Assembly: GCA_046704385.1 (NCBI GenBank) | Contig: JBJKSB010000077.1 | Span: 1 to 64,000 of the forward strand | Length of the DNA stretch: 64,000 nucleotides | Source: GH45 sp046704385 | GTDB taxonomy: Bacteria; Bacteroidota; Bacteroidia; Bacteroidales; SZUA-534 | Direction of reading: 5' to 3' | Shown here: positions 38,466 through 47,976 of the stretch, piece by piece | How positions within the stretch are numbered: the first letter of the stretch is position 1 | Layout of the letters: each line of letters begins with the position of its first letter | Notes under the pieces: model-generated | Databases searched by the model: none | What the model was told of the DNA's origin: nothing | The model's input: the letters and a program-made list of their open reading frames with translations, nothing else | Position numbers and translations under genes: made by a program

Positions 38466-38622
38466 TCAGATGTGGTCATAAAAAGCGTTGCAAGTAGTTT
38501 AGATTCTTTGAAATTGAAACTCATAAAATAACAAGCTCAATATAATATCATTGTAACTATAAAGCTATTGAGGCACCAGCCCTTTAAAACTTCTTTCGTG
38601 AAAATTAGTGAAAAAAAATCGG

Positions 38623-41600
38623 CTATTCCGTCCCTTCCAAATATTGCTTAGGCGATTTGCCAAACATCTCCTGAAAGCGTTTGGCAAAATAGGAATGATT
38701 GCTGAAGCCAACCATATACATTACTTCAGCCACCGTGAAGGTTTTTCGAGATAGTAACATGGCGGCTTTTTTCAGTCGCACCGAGCGAATATAATCTACG
38801 GCAGTTTGTCCGGTTAGGGCTTTTAAACGCCGGTAAACCTGCTTGGAACTATAACCAGTTTTATTGCTGAGCAGGTTAACATTTAAATCCGGATTTGTAA
38901 TTTCATCCTCGATAACCTGTGTTATCTTTTTCAGAAACTTTTCATCACCCGAAAGAACTTCGGTTTCTTTGGGTTGAATCATGGCTTCCTGACGGGCTTT
39001 TTGAACAAGCAAATTTCTCCGGTCAAGTAAACTTTGAATTCTATTCGACAGGTAATCAATTTCAAAAGGCTTGGGAATAAATGCATCAATTCCCAGGGTG
39101 TAGCCTTGAATTTCCGTGGTTTGGTCATCTTTTGCCGTGAGCATTACCACCGGAATAAGCGAGGTCGCAATATTCTCTTTCAGCTTTTGACACATTTCCA
39201 GCCCGTCCATTACTGGCATCATAACATCAGTAACAATAATATCGGGTTTCTCTACTAAGGCCATTTCCATTCCCAACTTACCATTGGCAGCATTCAGGCA
39301 GGTAAAGTTTTTAGATAAACTTTTTGTAATAAATGATTGAATTTCCAGGTTGTCTTCAACCACAAGCAAAACGGGTTTGTCGTCTGTATTTGCAATGGGT
39401 GCAGTTTTTTCAACATGCGATGATTCCTCTGGTTGTGTCGACTGATAAACAGGTAATATGAATTCAATAGTCGTTCCGGTTTTCCCGTCAGATATTGCCC
39501 GAACAGTGCCTTTGTGTAGTTGCACATATTCTTTAACAATAGATAAACCCACACCTGACCCTTCTTTGTTTTGCGGCAGCGAATGGCGGCTCTGGAAAAA
39601 ACGTTCAAATACATGAGACAAATCCTGGGCATCAATACCGGGCCCCTGATCGCTTATGGAAATAATTACCCTGTCATCACTAGTTTCAATTTTGATCCGG
39701 ATGGTTGAATTATTTGGGGCAAATTTCGATGCATTGGATAAAATATTATTCAGGATTATTTCGAGTTTTAAGATATCAGCTTCCATAAGAAATGAGGGCT
39801 GGTTATAATCTGCTGCAACTTCTATGGCCCGATTTCTGAAACTCTTTTCAAAAACCGATACTACACTTTGCGTGAAAGCAATAATATCTGTTTTGGATAC
39901 AATTAAACCGAAACTGTCAAATTCCTGCCGGCTGGCATCCATCATTTGATGAATAAGTGAACTCATTTTCAGGGCATGTTTCCGTACATGAATGAGTTCT
40001 TTTTTTAATTCAAGCGATTTTACCTGCTCAATAATTCTACTTAATGGAGCTATAATGAGGCTTAATGGCGTTTTTAATTCGTGCGAAATATTGGTTAGGA
40101 ATTCAATTTTATGATTGGTCAACTCGGTGGTTTTTTGTTTTTCGAGCCTCTCATAACGTAGCCGGTTAAGTATCAGGTAATAATTAACAACCAGGAAAAT
40201 AATTAAAGCTAATAAAGCATAATAAATAAACTTAGCCAACAATGTGGCATACCATGGATGCGAAATGGCGATGGACAATGTTCGGGGAAGGGGCAAAGGA
40301 GCACCATCGCTACCAATACGTGAAATCATAAGTGTATATTCTCCAGGCTGTAAGTTGTTGTATGTAATATGGTTATCATTAATTTTTGCAAAATACCATT
40401 CGGTATCCAAACCATCTAATTTATAGGCATATCGTACATTTTGTTGTTGACTGTATTTAAATTCAGAAAATGATATGGATATATTATTTTGATCATGTGA
40501 TAGTTGAATAGAACTTGTAAAGCGAATACTTTGATCTATTTCGCCTGATTGATTTGCTGAACTATTTTGAACCAGTTTATTATTTATCCATAATGAAGTT
40601 ATAAAAAGATGATTTTTTTCCTCTTGCTGGCCAATATTTTCCGGATCGAATTCCAATATTTGATTGATTCCTCCCGCAAAAATATGTTGCGTATTTTTAT
40701 CATAAAAAAGTGAATTGTAATAATTTCCACCCACATATACCTGGTGAATTTTTAGGGTTGCCTTATCAATAAAAAACAAACCCGGTGAAAGGCCTAACCA
40801 TATTCGTTTCCCGTCGTCGGCCATGGCATTTATATAAGAGTCGCTTAACCGCGCATCATTAATCACTTTTGTTTTTTTTGTATTGATATCCATCTTCAAC
40901 AACTGGTTCCTGAGTGCTACCCACAGGGTATTATCCGAGTCGATTATCATGGCAGTAATGTCATCGGAAGGCAATGCATTTTCTTTTGATTTGGTAGTGA
41001 ACTGAAATACTTTATGGTTCCATCGGTCAATTTTATCAATGCCTTCCCGGTAAGTTCCGGTCCAGATATTTTTATCCTGATCGATAGCCAGAAACTGGAG
41101 CATGTTTCCCGATAAGCCTAAATTTCCATTGTTGACAAAATAGTTTCGATCGGCAATAAATGGATGGCCATGTGAGGCGATCAACTGGTGTTTATCGGCG
41201 ACAAAAACTCCCCCAAGACAAGTAGCAATCCAGAGTTTATCGGTTTCGTCCTGACAAATGGCATAAGCCCAGTTGGCGTTTCGGGTGTGCGAAGTATCCT
41301 CCACCTGGTAACGATCAAATTGTTCGGTTTTTTGATTATACCGGCAAATGCTTCCATCGGTCGAAATCCAGATATCTCCATCGGAATCTTCAAAAATATG
41401 GCGCACTTTATTGTGGGGCAACGGATAATGTTTATTGTTTTGCTGGTACCAGGTAGTTTTCCCTTTCTTTTTATCAATTTTTATAAGACCGTTGGTACCG
41501 CCTAACCACATGGTTTCACGGGAATCTACCAACAAGGAAATTACCTGGTTGCCCTCGTGTGAGCCGGTAAGTTCATTAATTGACTTTACCTGGTAATACT

Positions 41601-42588
41601 TATTGTAGATGGAGAGCGAAACACCGGCATCGGTTCCCAGCCAGGTATTTTGTTCACGATCGATAAAAATCGACCACACTACATTGTTTAACAACGATCG
41701 GTTGTTGAGGGCATCGTTGCGGATAAGCTGGTAGGCATTTGTTAAAAAATCATAAATGTATAAACCGTTATCAGTGCCAACCATCAGGTTGTTTTGACTA
41801 TCGAACATTAATGATTTTACCGAGTTGCCTTTAAAAAGATTAACCGCCTGTGTTTGGCCGGTAAGATAATCGTAAGCAAAAAGGCCGCCTTCAACCCCAA
41901 CCAAAATACGATTATGTTTGTAATCGGCTAATAACGAAAGTATTAGCTCGTTTGATGAGGGCAGCGGAATATTTAACGAAATCTTTTCAAACGTTTTGGT
42001 CTGCCTGTTGTATTGGCACAGTCCGTTATAAGTTCCGAAAAAATAAGTGTTTTCATCGTATCGCAAAATAGAATAGATAGCCGGGTTGGGCAGGAATTTA
42101 TTATCAATTTTTTCTGCTTCACGGGTTAGCATATTATAACGGTACAATCCGTTAAGGCTGCCAATCCACAGCGTTTGAGAATTGATAATTGTAATGGTTC
42201 TGATATTTTCAGGCAAACTTGAAGGAATGGGTTCAAAACTGTCGGTATAAATATTAAAAATGAGCAAACCATTATCGGAACCGATATATAAATGGGAACT
42301 GTCGATGGGTTGGATGCAATAAATAACCCCATCGTTATTTTCACCCAACTGGGTTTTAGCTGAAAAATGCCGTGCCTGATAGCCGTCAAAACTGTATAAA
42401 CCACGGTCGGTTCCAAACCAGATAAGACCATAGTTATCCTGTATCACACTGTAAACTGCTGAAGCATCCATTCCCAAACGATGATCGACGGAATTGAAAT
42501 TAAGGTACTTTAAATCAATAGATTCGGCTTGTTTTAAAGAAAACAGAATCAATGAAAATAATAAAATTATACTGCCGGATTTGTTCAT
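38623..42588 (-). CDS. hybrid two-component system sensor-regulator (HTCS) of the galactan locus
   Basis: The 1321-residue protein has a signal peptide (about 1-22), two periplasmic regulator propellers (repeats such as WFGTDRGLY, WIGSLNGLY, WLGTDAGV), a Y_Y_Y domain (about 690-760), a membrane helix near 785-810, HisKA with His836 (NISHELKTPL), HATPase_c with DQGPGI and GSGVGLSI, a receiver with Asp1121 (VTDVMMPVMDG), and a C-terminal AraC-type helix-turn-helix (about 1215-1321). It is divergent, across a 284-base spacer, from the galactan enzyme and SusC/D operon, which it presumably activates on sensing galacto-oligosaccharide. It is clearly different from the arabinan HTCS, so the two loci are separately controlled. 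Confidence 0.93.
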   Translation of the reverse strand: MNKSGSIILLFSLILFSLKQAESIDLKYLNFNSVDHRLGMDASAVYSVIQDNYGLIWFGTDRGLYSFDGYQARHFSAKTQLGENNDGVIYCIQPIDSSHLYIGSDNGLLIFNIYTDSFEPIPSSLPENIRTITIINSQTLWIGSLNGLYRYNMLTREAEKIDNKFLPNPAIYSILRYDENTYFFGTYNGLCQYNRQTKTFEKISLNIPLPSSNELILSLLADYKHNRILVGVEGGLFAYDYLTGQTQAVNLFKGNSVKSLMFDSQNNLMVGTDNGLYIYDFLTNAYQLIRNDALNNRSLLNNVVWSIFIDREQNTWLGTDAGVSLSIYNKYYQVKSINELTGSHEGNQVISLLVDSRETMWLGGTNGLIKIDKKKGKTTWYQQNNKHYPLPHNKVRHIFEDSDGDIWISTDGSICRYNQKTEQFDRYQVEDTSHTRNANWAYAICQDETDKLWIATCLGGVFVADKHQLIASHGHPFIADRNYFVNNGNLGLSGNMLQFLAIDQDKNIWTGTYREGIDKIDRWNHKVFQFTTKSKENALPSDDITAMIIDSDNTLWVALRNQLLKMDINTKKTKVINDARLSDSYINAMADDGKRIWLGLSPGLFFIDKATLKIHQVYVGGNYYNSLFYDKNTQHIFAGGINQILEFDPENIGQQEEKNHLFITSLWINNKLVQNSSANQSGEIDQSIRFTSSIQLSHDQNNISISFSEFKYSQQQNVRYAYKLDGLDTEWYFAKINDNHITYNNLQPGEYTLMISRIGSDGAPLPLPRTLSIAISHPWYATLLAKFIYYALLALIIFLVVNYYLILNRLRYERLEKQKTTELTNHKIEFLTNISHELKTPLSLIIAPLSRIIEQVKSLELKKELIHVRKHALKMSSLIHQMMDASRQEFDSFGLIVSKTDIIAFTQSVVSVFEKSFRNRAIEVAADYNQPSFLMEADILKLEIILNNILSNASKFAPNNSTIRIKIETSDDRVIISISDQGPGIDAQDLSHVFERFFQSRHSLPQNKEGSGVGLSIVKEYVQLHKGTVRAISDGKTGTTIEFILPVYQSTQPEESSHVEKTAPIANTDDKPVLLVVEDNLEIQSFITKSLSKNFTCLNAANGKLGMEMALVEKPDIIVTDVMMPVMDGLEMCQKLKENIATSLIPVVMLTAKDDQTTEIQGYTLGIDAFIPKPFEIDYLSNRIQSLLDRRNLLVQKARQEAMIQPKETEVLSGDEKFLKKITQVIEDEITNPDLNVNLLSNKTGYSSKQVYRRLKALTGQTAVDYIRSVRLKKAAMLLSRKTFTVAEVMYMVGFSNHSYFAKRFQEMFGKSPKQYLEGTE

Positions 42589-42872
42589 ACTATTTTGAAT
42601 GTGTAGGAAATATATCTTTCAGCTATTGACAAATTTAGAATTTTAGAAATTTATCCGGGGATTCCTTCCGGCTTTTTCTGTAAGGAATTAGAAAAATGTC
42701 TGATTTGTACTGTATTTTGTCCAAAATGAACTGATTAAGTCTGTTTTGTTTTGTAAACAGGTCATTTTAAACTGCCATAAAATTTTAAATCTGAGTATTT
42801 TTAATAATCACAAAATTATAATAATAGGGTAATCTGCTTTGAATTGAATCTTAAATTATAAAACAGCAAACA
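42589..42872. other. divergent regulatory spacer of the galactan locus
   Basis: The 284-base AT-rich gap between the HTCS (-) and the GH-A gene (+) must hold both promoters and the HTCS binding site. I see TTTG-rich stretches (for example 42715-42765) but no convincing pair matching the Bacteroidota -33 TTTG / -7 TAnnTTTG pattern, so no promoter is placed. Confidence 0.4.
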
Positions 42873-45413
42873 ATGACTTTTTCAAAATTATTTCTTTTTC
42901 TCGCTTTTTCAGTCACCTATATTTATATAAAGGCACAAAATAATACCGATCAAATTTACATTGATCCTAACGGTATAATGCACTGGACTACCGATGGCAG
43001 CGAGGTTCATGGATTTGGTGTTAATTACACGCTGCCATTTGCCCATGAATTCCGCATGGCCAAAAGGGCCGGAGTTTTGCCCGAAAAAGCCATCCAACAG
43101 GATGTTTATCACATGGCCCGCCTCGATTTGGATTTATACCGGGTTCATGTTTGGGATACTGAAATTAGCGATACACTGGGAAACCTGTTGGAAAATGAAC
43201 ATCTCAAATGGTTCGACTACCTGATCGCAGAAATGAAAAAGCGCGATATGCATTTTTTAATTACTCCCATAGCTTATTGGGGAAATGGCTGGCCTGAGCG
43301 TGATGAAAACACTCCGGGCTTTTCGCATAAATATGGAAAAGGAGCCGCCTTATATAACCCTGGGGCTATCAAAGCCCAGGCTAATTATCTGGGGCAGTTT
43401 CTCGATCATGTAAATCCTTATACAGGAGTTGCCTATAAAGATGAACCCGGGATGATCGGATTTGAGGTTTGTAATGAACCACATCATCGTGGTGATCCTG
43501 CAAAAGTGACGGAATTTATTAATACCATGGTGGCAGCCATGCGAGCGACCGGTTGTACCAAACCTGTATTTTACAATGTAAGTCAGACTTATACGCTGGA
43601 TGATGCTTATATGGCAGCCGATATTCAGGGGATAACTTTTCAGTGGTATCCCACAAACCTGGTTGCGAACCATGGGATAAAAGGTAATTTTTTACCCCAG
43701 GTAAAATCGTATCCGATTCCTTTTGCCGATAAACCCAAATTTAAGGAGATGGCAAAATTTGTTTATGAATTCGATCCGGCCGATGTTGACGGCAATATTA
43801 TGTATCCGGCTATGGCTCGTACATTCCGCGAATCGGGGATTCAGCTGGCAACACAATTTGATTACGATGCCATGTGCTGGGCGCAATACAATACTAATTA
43901 CGGCACCCATTTTATGAACCTTGCCTATGCGCCACACAAAGCCATTAGTTTGAAAATTGCTTCAACGATTTTTCATGAAGTACCAATGTATCAAACCCGG
44001 ACTGATGATGAAAAAGATCTTAGGTTAACCATTAGTTATCCCGATGATATGGCAGTATGGAACGATGGTGAAAAGTTCTTTTATTCTAACAATACTTCTT
44101 TAACCCCGGTTAATATATCAAAACTGAAAGAAATTGCCGGTTGTGGTTCATCTCCGGTTATAAAATACAGTGGAACCGGGGCTTATTTTCTTGATAAACT
44201 TGACAAAGGCATCTGGAGGCTTGAGGTAATGCCAGATGCTTACTGGATTGAAGATCCCTATAGTCCTGCAAACCCGAACAAACAAAAAGCAGCAGTGATG
44301 CATGCAGAAAGGCAAATGACCTTATCATTATCTGATTTGGGGGAGGATTTTTCGGTTAGTCCGATCAACGATGGAAATTCAATGGTTCCACAAGTAACTA
44401 ACGGACAATTTAAGTTGAAGCCAGGAGTGTATTTATTAAAGCGAAAGGGTGTAAAAAAAGAAATCGCGAAAGATTCCAAATACAAAAATATTCGAATTAA
44501 TGAATATGTTGCCCCCTCAACGAATTTGACTAAAACTATGGTTTGGAATCATACGGCTGGTGAGTCGGTGGTTGGAAAACCGGTATCAATAAAGTTTGAA
44601 GCCGCATCGCCCGACTCGATTCGTAAAATTTCTGTTGTAATGGCCATTAATAATGTATGGAAAACTTTGACGGCTCAGCCTACCGAAAATAATAGGTATC
44701 AAGTTGAGGTACCTGCTGAACTGCTGGTAAACGGATTTTTAAATTACCGGATAATTGTTGACGACAATAAAAACACCACCAAATTTCCAGGAGGAAAAAT
44801 TGGCGATCCCTGGAGCTGGGACAATCGCGATAACGATACTTATGTATTAAATATCATTCCTGAAAATTCATTGTTAATCCTTTGGGATGCAGCCACCGAC
44901 TGGGATTTTAGCTACAAAATATGGAGCCGTTCTGTAAATCTGAAACCAGCAGCTGATGGTCAAACCACTTTGGACATTAATATAAGAAGATGGTCAGTTC
45001 CCAATCCGATGAACCCCAATGACAGTAGTTATGCTTTTAAATTCTTTTTTAAGGATAAAATAATTGGAAGGTATAATGAGTTGGCGCAGAAAAAAACAAT
45101 CGGGATAAAAATAAAAAACCTTTTAAGCGAACCGCAACCTGTTGAGCTGGGCTTAATTGATAAAAATGGCAGTGTAAAAACAGCAGAGCTTGTTGTGAAA
45201 CCAGATGATACTGTTGTTTATATTCCTGTAGCTTCATTTATTGATGGACAATACCTGGTAATTCCGAGGCCTTATCCTGATTTTATTCCTTACAGGGTTA
45301 CTACTAATAATTTACCATTCGAATGGCAGTCGTTGGAGACTTTACAACTGGAAATAAAGCCCGGAAATGAACCGCATCCGGAACTGGAAATTGAAAGAAT
45401 ATGGATGGAGTAA
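42873..45413 (+). CDS. large clan GH-A glycosidase, probable galactan-active enzyme
   Basis: The 846-residue protein has a signal peptide (about 1-21, ending IKAQ), a TIM barrel with YRVHVWD, acid/base Glu202 (GFEVCNEPHH) and nucleophile Glu299 (FVYEFDP), the roughly 100-residue spacing expected of clan GH-A. It then has several beta-sandwich domains (about 400-846). The motifs are GH5-like, but the long C-terminal part and the position beside GH2, SusC/D and GH53 suggest a galactan-specific family such as GH147, described for a Bacteroides beta-1,4-galactanase. That family assignment is inference and would need a profile search. It is the first gene of the galactan operon, divergent from the HTCS. 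Confidence 0.7.
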   Translation: MTFSKLFLFLAFSVTYIYIKAQNNTDQIYIDPNGIMHWTTDGSEVHGFGVNYTLPFAHEFRMAKRAGVLPEKAIQQDVYHMARLDLDLYRVHVWDTEISDTLGNLLENEHLKWFDYLIAEMKKRDMHFLITPIAYWGNGWPERDENTPGFSHKYGKGAALYNPGAIKAQANYLGQFLDHVNPYTGVAYKDEPGMIGFEVCNEPHHRGDPAKVTEFINTMVAAMRATGCTKPVFYNVSQTYTLDDAYMAADIQGITFQWYPTNLVANHGIKGNFLPQVKSYPIPFADKPKFKEMAKFVYEFDPADVDGNIMYPAMARTFRESGIQLATQFDYDAMCWAQYNTNYGTHFMNLAYAPHKAISLKIASTIFHEVPMYQTRTDDEKDLRLTISYPDDMAVWNDGEKFFYSNNTSLTPVNISKLKEIAGCGSSPVIKYSGTGAYFLDKLDKGIWRLEVMPDAYWIEDPYSPANPNKQKAAVMHAERQMTLSLSDLGEDFSVSPINDGNSMVPQVTNGQFKLKPGVYLLKRKGVKKEIAKDSKYKNIRINEYVAPSTNLTKTMVWNHTAGESVVGKPVSIKFEAASPDSIRKISVVMAINNVWKTLTAQPTENNRYQVEVPAELLVNGFLNYRIIVDDNKNTTKFPGGKIGDPWSWDNRDNDTYVLNIIPENSLLILWDAATDWDFSYKIWSRSVNLKPAADGQTTLDINIRRWSVPNPMNPNDSSYAFKFFFKDKIIGRYNELAQKKTIGIKIKNLLSEPQPVELGLIDKNGSVKTAELVVKPDDTVVYIPVASFIDGQYLVIPRPYPDFIPYRVTTNNLPFEWQSLETLQLEIKPGNEPHPELEIERIWME

Positions 45414-45444
45414 TGATTAATACTAAAAAAGAACCTCGCAGCAA

Positions 45445-45474
45445 CCTGCCTGCCGTAAAATTTCTGCAGGCAGG
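45445..45474. repeat. GC-rich palindrome in the galactan operon
   Basis: A perfect 9-bp inverted repeat CCTGCCTGC/GCAGGCAGG (45445-45453, 45466-45474) with a 12-base AT-rich loop, between the GH-A gene and the GH2 gene. It resembles dispersed palindromic repeats of the phylum rather than a terminator, because no T-run follows. The rest of the 45414-45624 gap holds nothing recognisable. Confidence 0.55.
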
Positions 45475-45624
45475 ACTGACGGGGAACCGATTTAATTGGA
45501 TGTTCCACGGAGCAGACATGCTCACTCGTGTTACGCTTAGCAGATTGTTTTGCACAATTCATCGGACTTTATTGATTAGTATTGACTTAGTTATCCGATG
45601 AATAAAAAAATAAATTATAAACAG

Positions 45625-47946
45625 ATGAAAAGATTAAGCTACTTACTATTATTTACATTTATCGGGTTGAGTTTTTTCTCGTGTACTAAAACAGAAATGC
45701 AGCCGGTAAATCTCAATTTTAATTACGACTGGCAATTTTTTAAAAATAACGATACATTGGAAAATGTTCCCATGAATGCCCGTTGGGAAAAAGTAGTACT
45801 GCCGCATACGGCAAACCTTGAACCTTTAACGGTGAATAATCAGTGGCAGGGAATCTGTTTTTATAAGAAAGATTTTACCCTTGATAAAGCCTGGCGGTCA
45901 AGAGCAATAACCTTACAATTTGATGCAGCCATGAATGTAGCCGAAGTTTGGGTAAATGGCCATAAAATGATTAAACACCTGGGAGGTTACCTGCCTTTTG
46001 TAATTAACCTCGATTCCGTGGTCCGGTTTGATACCATCAATACAATTTTGGTTCGTTTGGATAACCGCGATAATCCGGTAACCGGTCCCAAGCCATTAAA
46101 AATTCTCGATTTTAATACGTATGGAGGGTTGTACCGGGATGTGCATCTTTTTGTAAAAAATAAAATTCATATTACCAATCCAATCCTGGCTAATGTAGTT
46201 GCCGGTGGTGGCGTGTTTTTTGCCACTATCCGGGCAACTAAGGAGCAGGCCGGTTTTGAAATAAAAACACAGGTCAGTAACGAAACCAATAATTCGGCAA
46301 AAATCCGTGTAAAACAACAACTTATCGATACGTCTGGGAAAGCTGTTGTTGTGCTAAAGTCCGAAACCCAGGTATTGGAGGCTCATAAAGCTATGGAACT
46401 AAAACAGCAGGGAGATGTAAACTCGCCTTTGTTATGGTCGCCGGAAAATCCAAATCTGTATCAACTTAAAACCGAAGTTTATGCTGATGGAAAACTTACT
46501 GACGAACAAACCAATACCGTAGGATTGCGATTCATTGAAATTAAACCCGATGGCTTATGGCTAAATGGTCAAAAAACCTTCCTTCGTGGTGTTAACCGCC
46601 ATCAGGAATATCCTTATATTGGCTATGCACTTAGCGATGCCGCACAATATCGCGATGCCTATAAAATTAAGCAGGCTGGTTTTGATTATGTGCGGAGTTC
46701 ACACTATCCCATGTCGCCGGCTTTTCTCGATGCCTGCGATAAGTTGGGAATTATGGTTCTTGATGCCATTTTAGGTTGGCAATATTTCGGTAATAATGAC
46801 TTTGAACAGCATGCTTTGCGATCATCGCATGAACTAATCCGGCGCGACCGAAACCATCCGTGCGTATTAGCCTGGGAACTTTCGATTAATGAAACCTGGA
46901 TGCCGGAACCATTCATTGATAGTGCTCAAATTATTGCCCATCAGGAATACCCTTATGCTGATTGCTATTCTGCCGGTTGGATGCGCTATGGCTATGATAT
47001 TTATATTGAGGCCCGGCAGCACCGTCATAAACTTTATCCTGAAAAGCCTTTAATTGTAAGTGAATATGGCGACTGGGAATATTTTGCCCAGAATGCCGGC
47101 TTTAACCAGGAAAATTGGGATAATTTGCTGGATGAAGAACGGAACAGCAGGCAACCAAGATTTGCCGGTGAAAAACGTTTGTTGCAACAGGCTTTAAATA
47201 TTCAGGAAGCACATAACGATAATCTTTCCACACATGCTTTTGCTGATGGATATTGGGTTATGTTCGATTATAACCGGGGAACGGCAACCGACCAGGAATA
47301 TTCAGGTGTTATGGATATTTTCAGATTGCCAAAGTTCAGTTATTATTTCTTTAAAAGTCAACGTGATGTTTCGTCGGATCAAAAATTTTCGGAACCCATG
47401 ATAGACATAGCTTCTTACTGGCAACCCGGGGTAAGTAATTCAGTCAGGGTATTCAGTAATTGCAGCGAGGTGGAACTTTTTGTCGATGGACAATCCATTG
47501 GGAAGCAAAAGCCTGATGAGAATGCGTTCACCACGCATTTAAAACACCCGCCTTTTACTTTTAATATTGCCTGCACCCAACCCGGCCAGATTAAAGCGGT
47601 GGGGTATATCGGAGGCAAACCGGTTGCCAATGATTCCGTAAGTACACCCGGTGCGGCCAATCATATTACATTACAACTTGACGAGAGCGGGAAAAAGCCC
47701 GAAAAAAATGATGTTATTTTCATTTACGCTAATATAAATGACGCTGACAATAACCCGGTTTTCAATGATAGTACTGCCGTAACGTTTTCCATTACAGGTG
47801 CACAATTGGCTAGACCGGCTACCATAAAAGCCCAGGCTGGTATTGCCTCTGCTCTGATACATACAGGAATATTACCTGCGGATGTAATGATAAAAGTATC
47901 GGCACAAGGTTTAAAAAGCGATTCTATTTCATTCCAAATACACTAA
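45625..47946 (+). CDS. GH2 beta-galactosidase, lipoprotein (galactan locus)
   Basis: The ATG at 45625 starts a lipoprotein signal (SFFSC, Cys20); the in-frame ATG at 45598 adds nine polar residues and is less likely. The 773-residue protein has the GH2 order: sugar-binding jelly roll (about 25-180, VWVNGHKM), Ig-like domain (about 185-305), TIM barrel with RGVNRHQEYP, acid/base Glu423 (LSINETWMP) and nucleophile Glu480 (IVSEYGDWEY), then further beta-sandwiches including an invasin/Ig-like C-terminal domain (AVTFSITG). In this setting it should trim galactose from the non-reducing end of beta-1,4-galacto-oligosaccharides. It runs 30 bases ahead of susC in the same operon. Confidence 0.88.
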   Translation: MKRLSYLLLFTFIGLSFFSCTKTEMQPVNLNFNYDWQFFKNNDTLENVPMNARWEKVVLPHTANLEPLTVNNQWQGICFYKKDFTLDKAWRSRAITLQFDAAMNVAEVWVNGHKMIKHLGGYLPFVINLDSVVRFDTINTILVRLDNRDNPVTGPKPLKILDFNTYGGLYRDVHLFVKNKIHITNPILANVVAGGGVFFATIRATKEQAGFEIKTQVSNETNNSAKIRVKQQLIDTSGKAVVVLKSETQVLEAHKAMELKQQGDVNSPLLWSPENPNLYQLKTEVYADGKLTDEQTNTVGLRFIEIKPDGLWLNGQKTFLRGVNRHQEYPYIGYALSDAAQYRDAYKIKQAGFDYVRSSHYPMSPAFLDACDKLGIMVLDAILGWQYFGNNDFEQHALRSSHELIRRDRNHPCVLAWELSINETWMPEPFIDSAQIIAHQEYPYADCYSAGWMRYGYDIYIEARQHRHKLYPEKPLIVSEYGDWEYFAQNAGFNQENWDNLLDEERNSRQPRFAGEKRLLQQALNIQEAHNDNLSTHAFADGYWVMFDYNRGTATDQEYSGVMDIFRLPKFSYYFFKSQRDVSSDQKFSEPMIDIASYWQPGVSNSVRVFSNCSEVELFVDGQSIGKQKPDENAFTTHLKHPPFTFNIACTQPGQIKAVGYIGGKPVANDSVSTPGAANHITLQLDESGKKPEKNDVIFIYANINDADNNPVFNDSTAVTFSITGAQLARPATIKAQAGIASALIHTGILPADVMIKVSAQGLKSDSISFQIH

Positions 47947-47976
47947 CAACTCATTAAATGACAAACAACTAAAATT

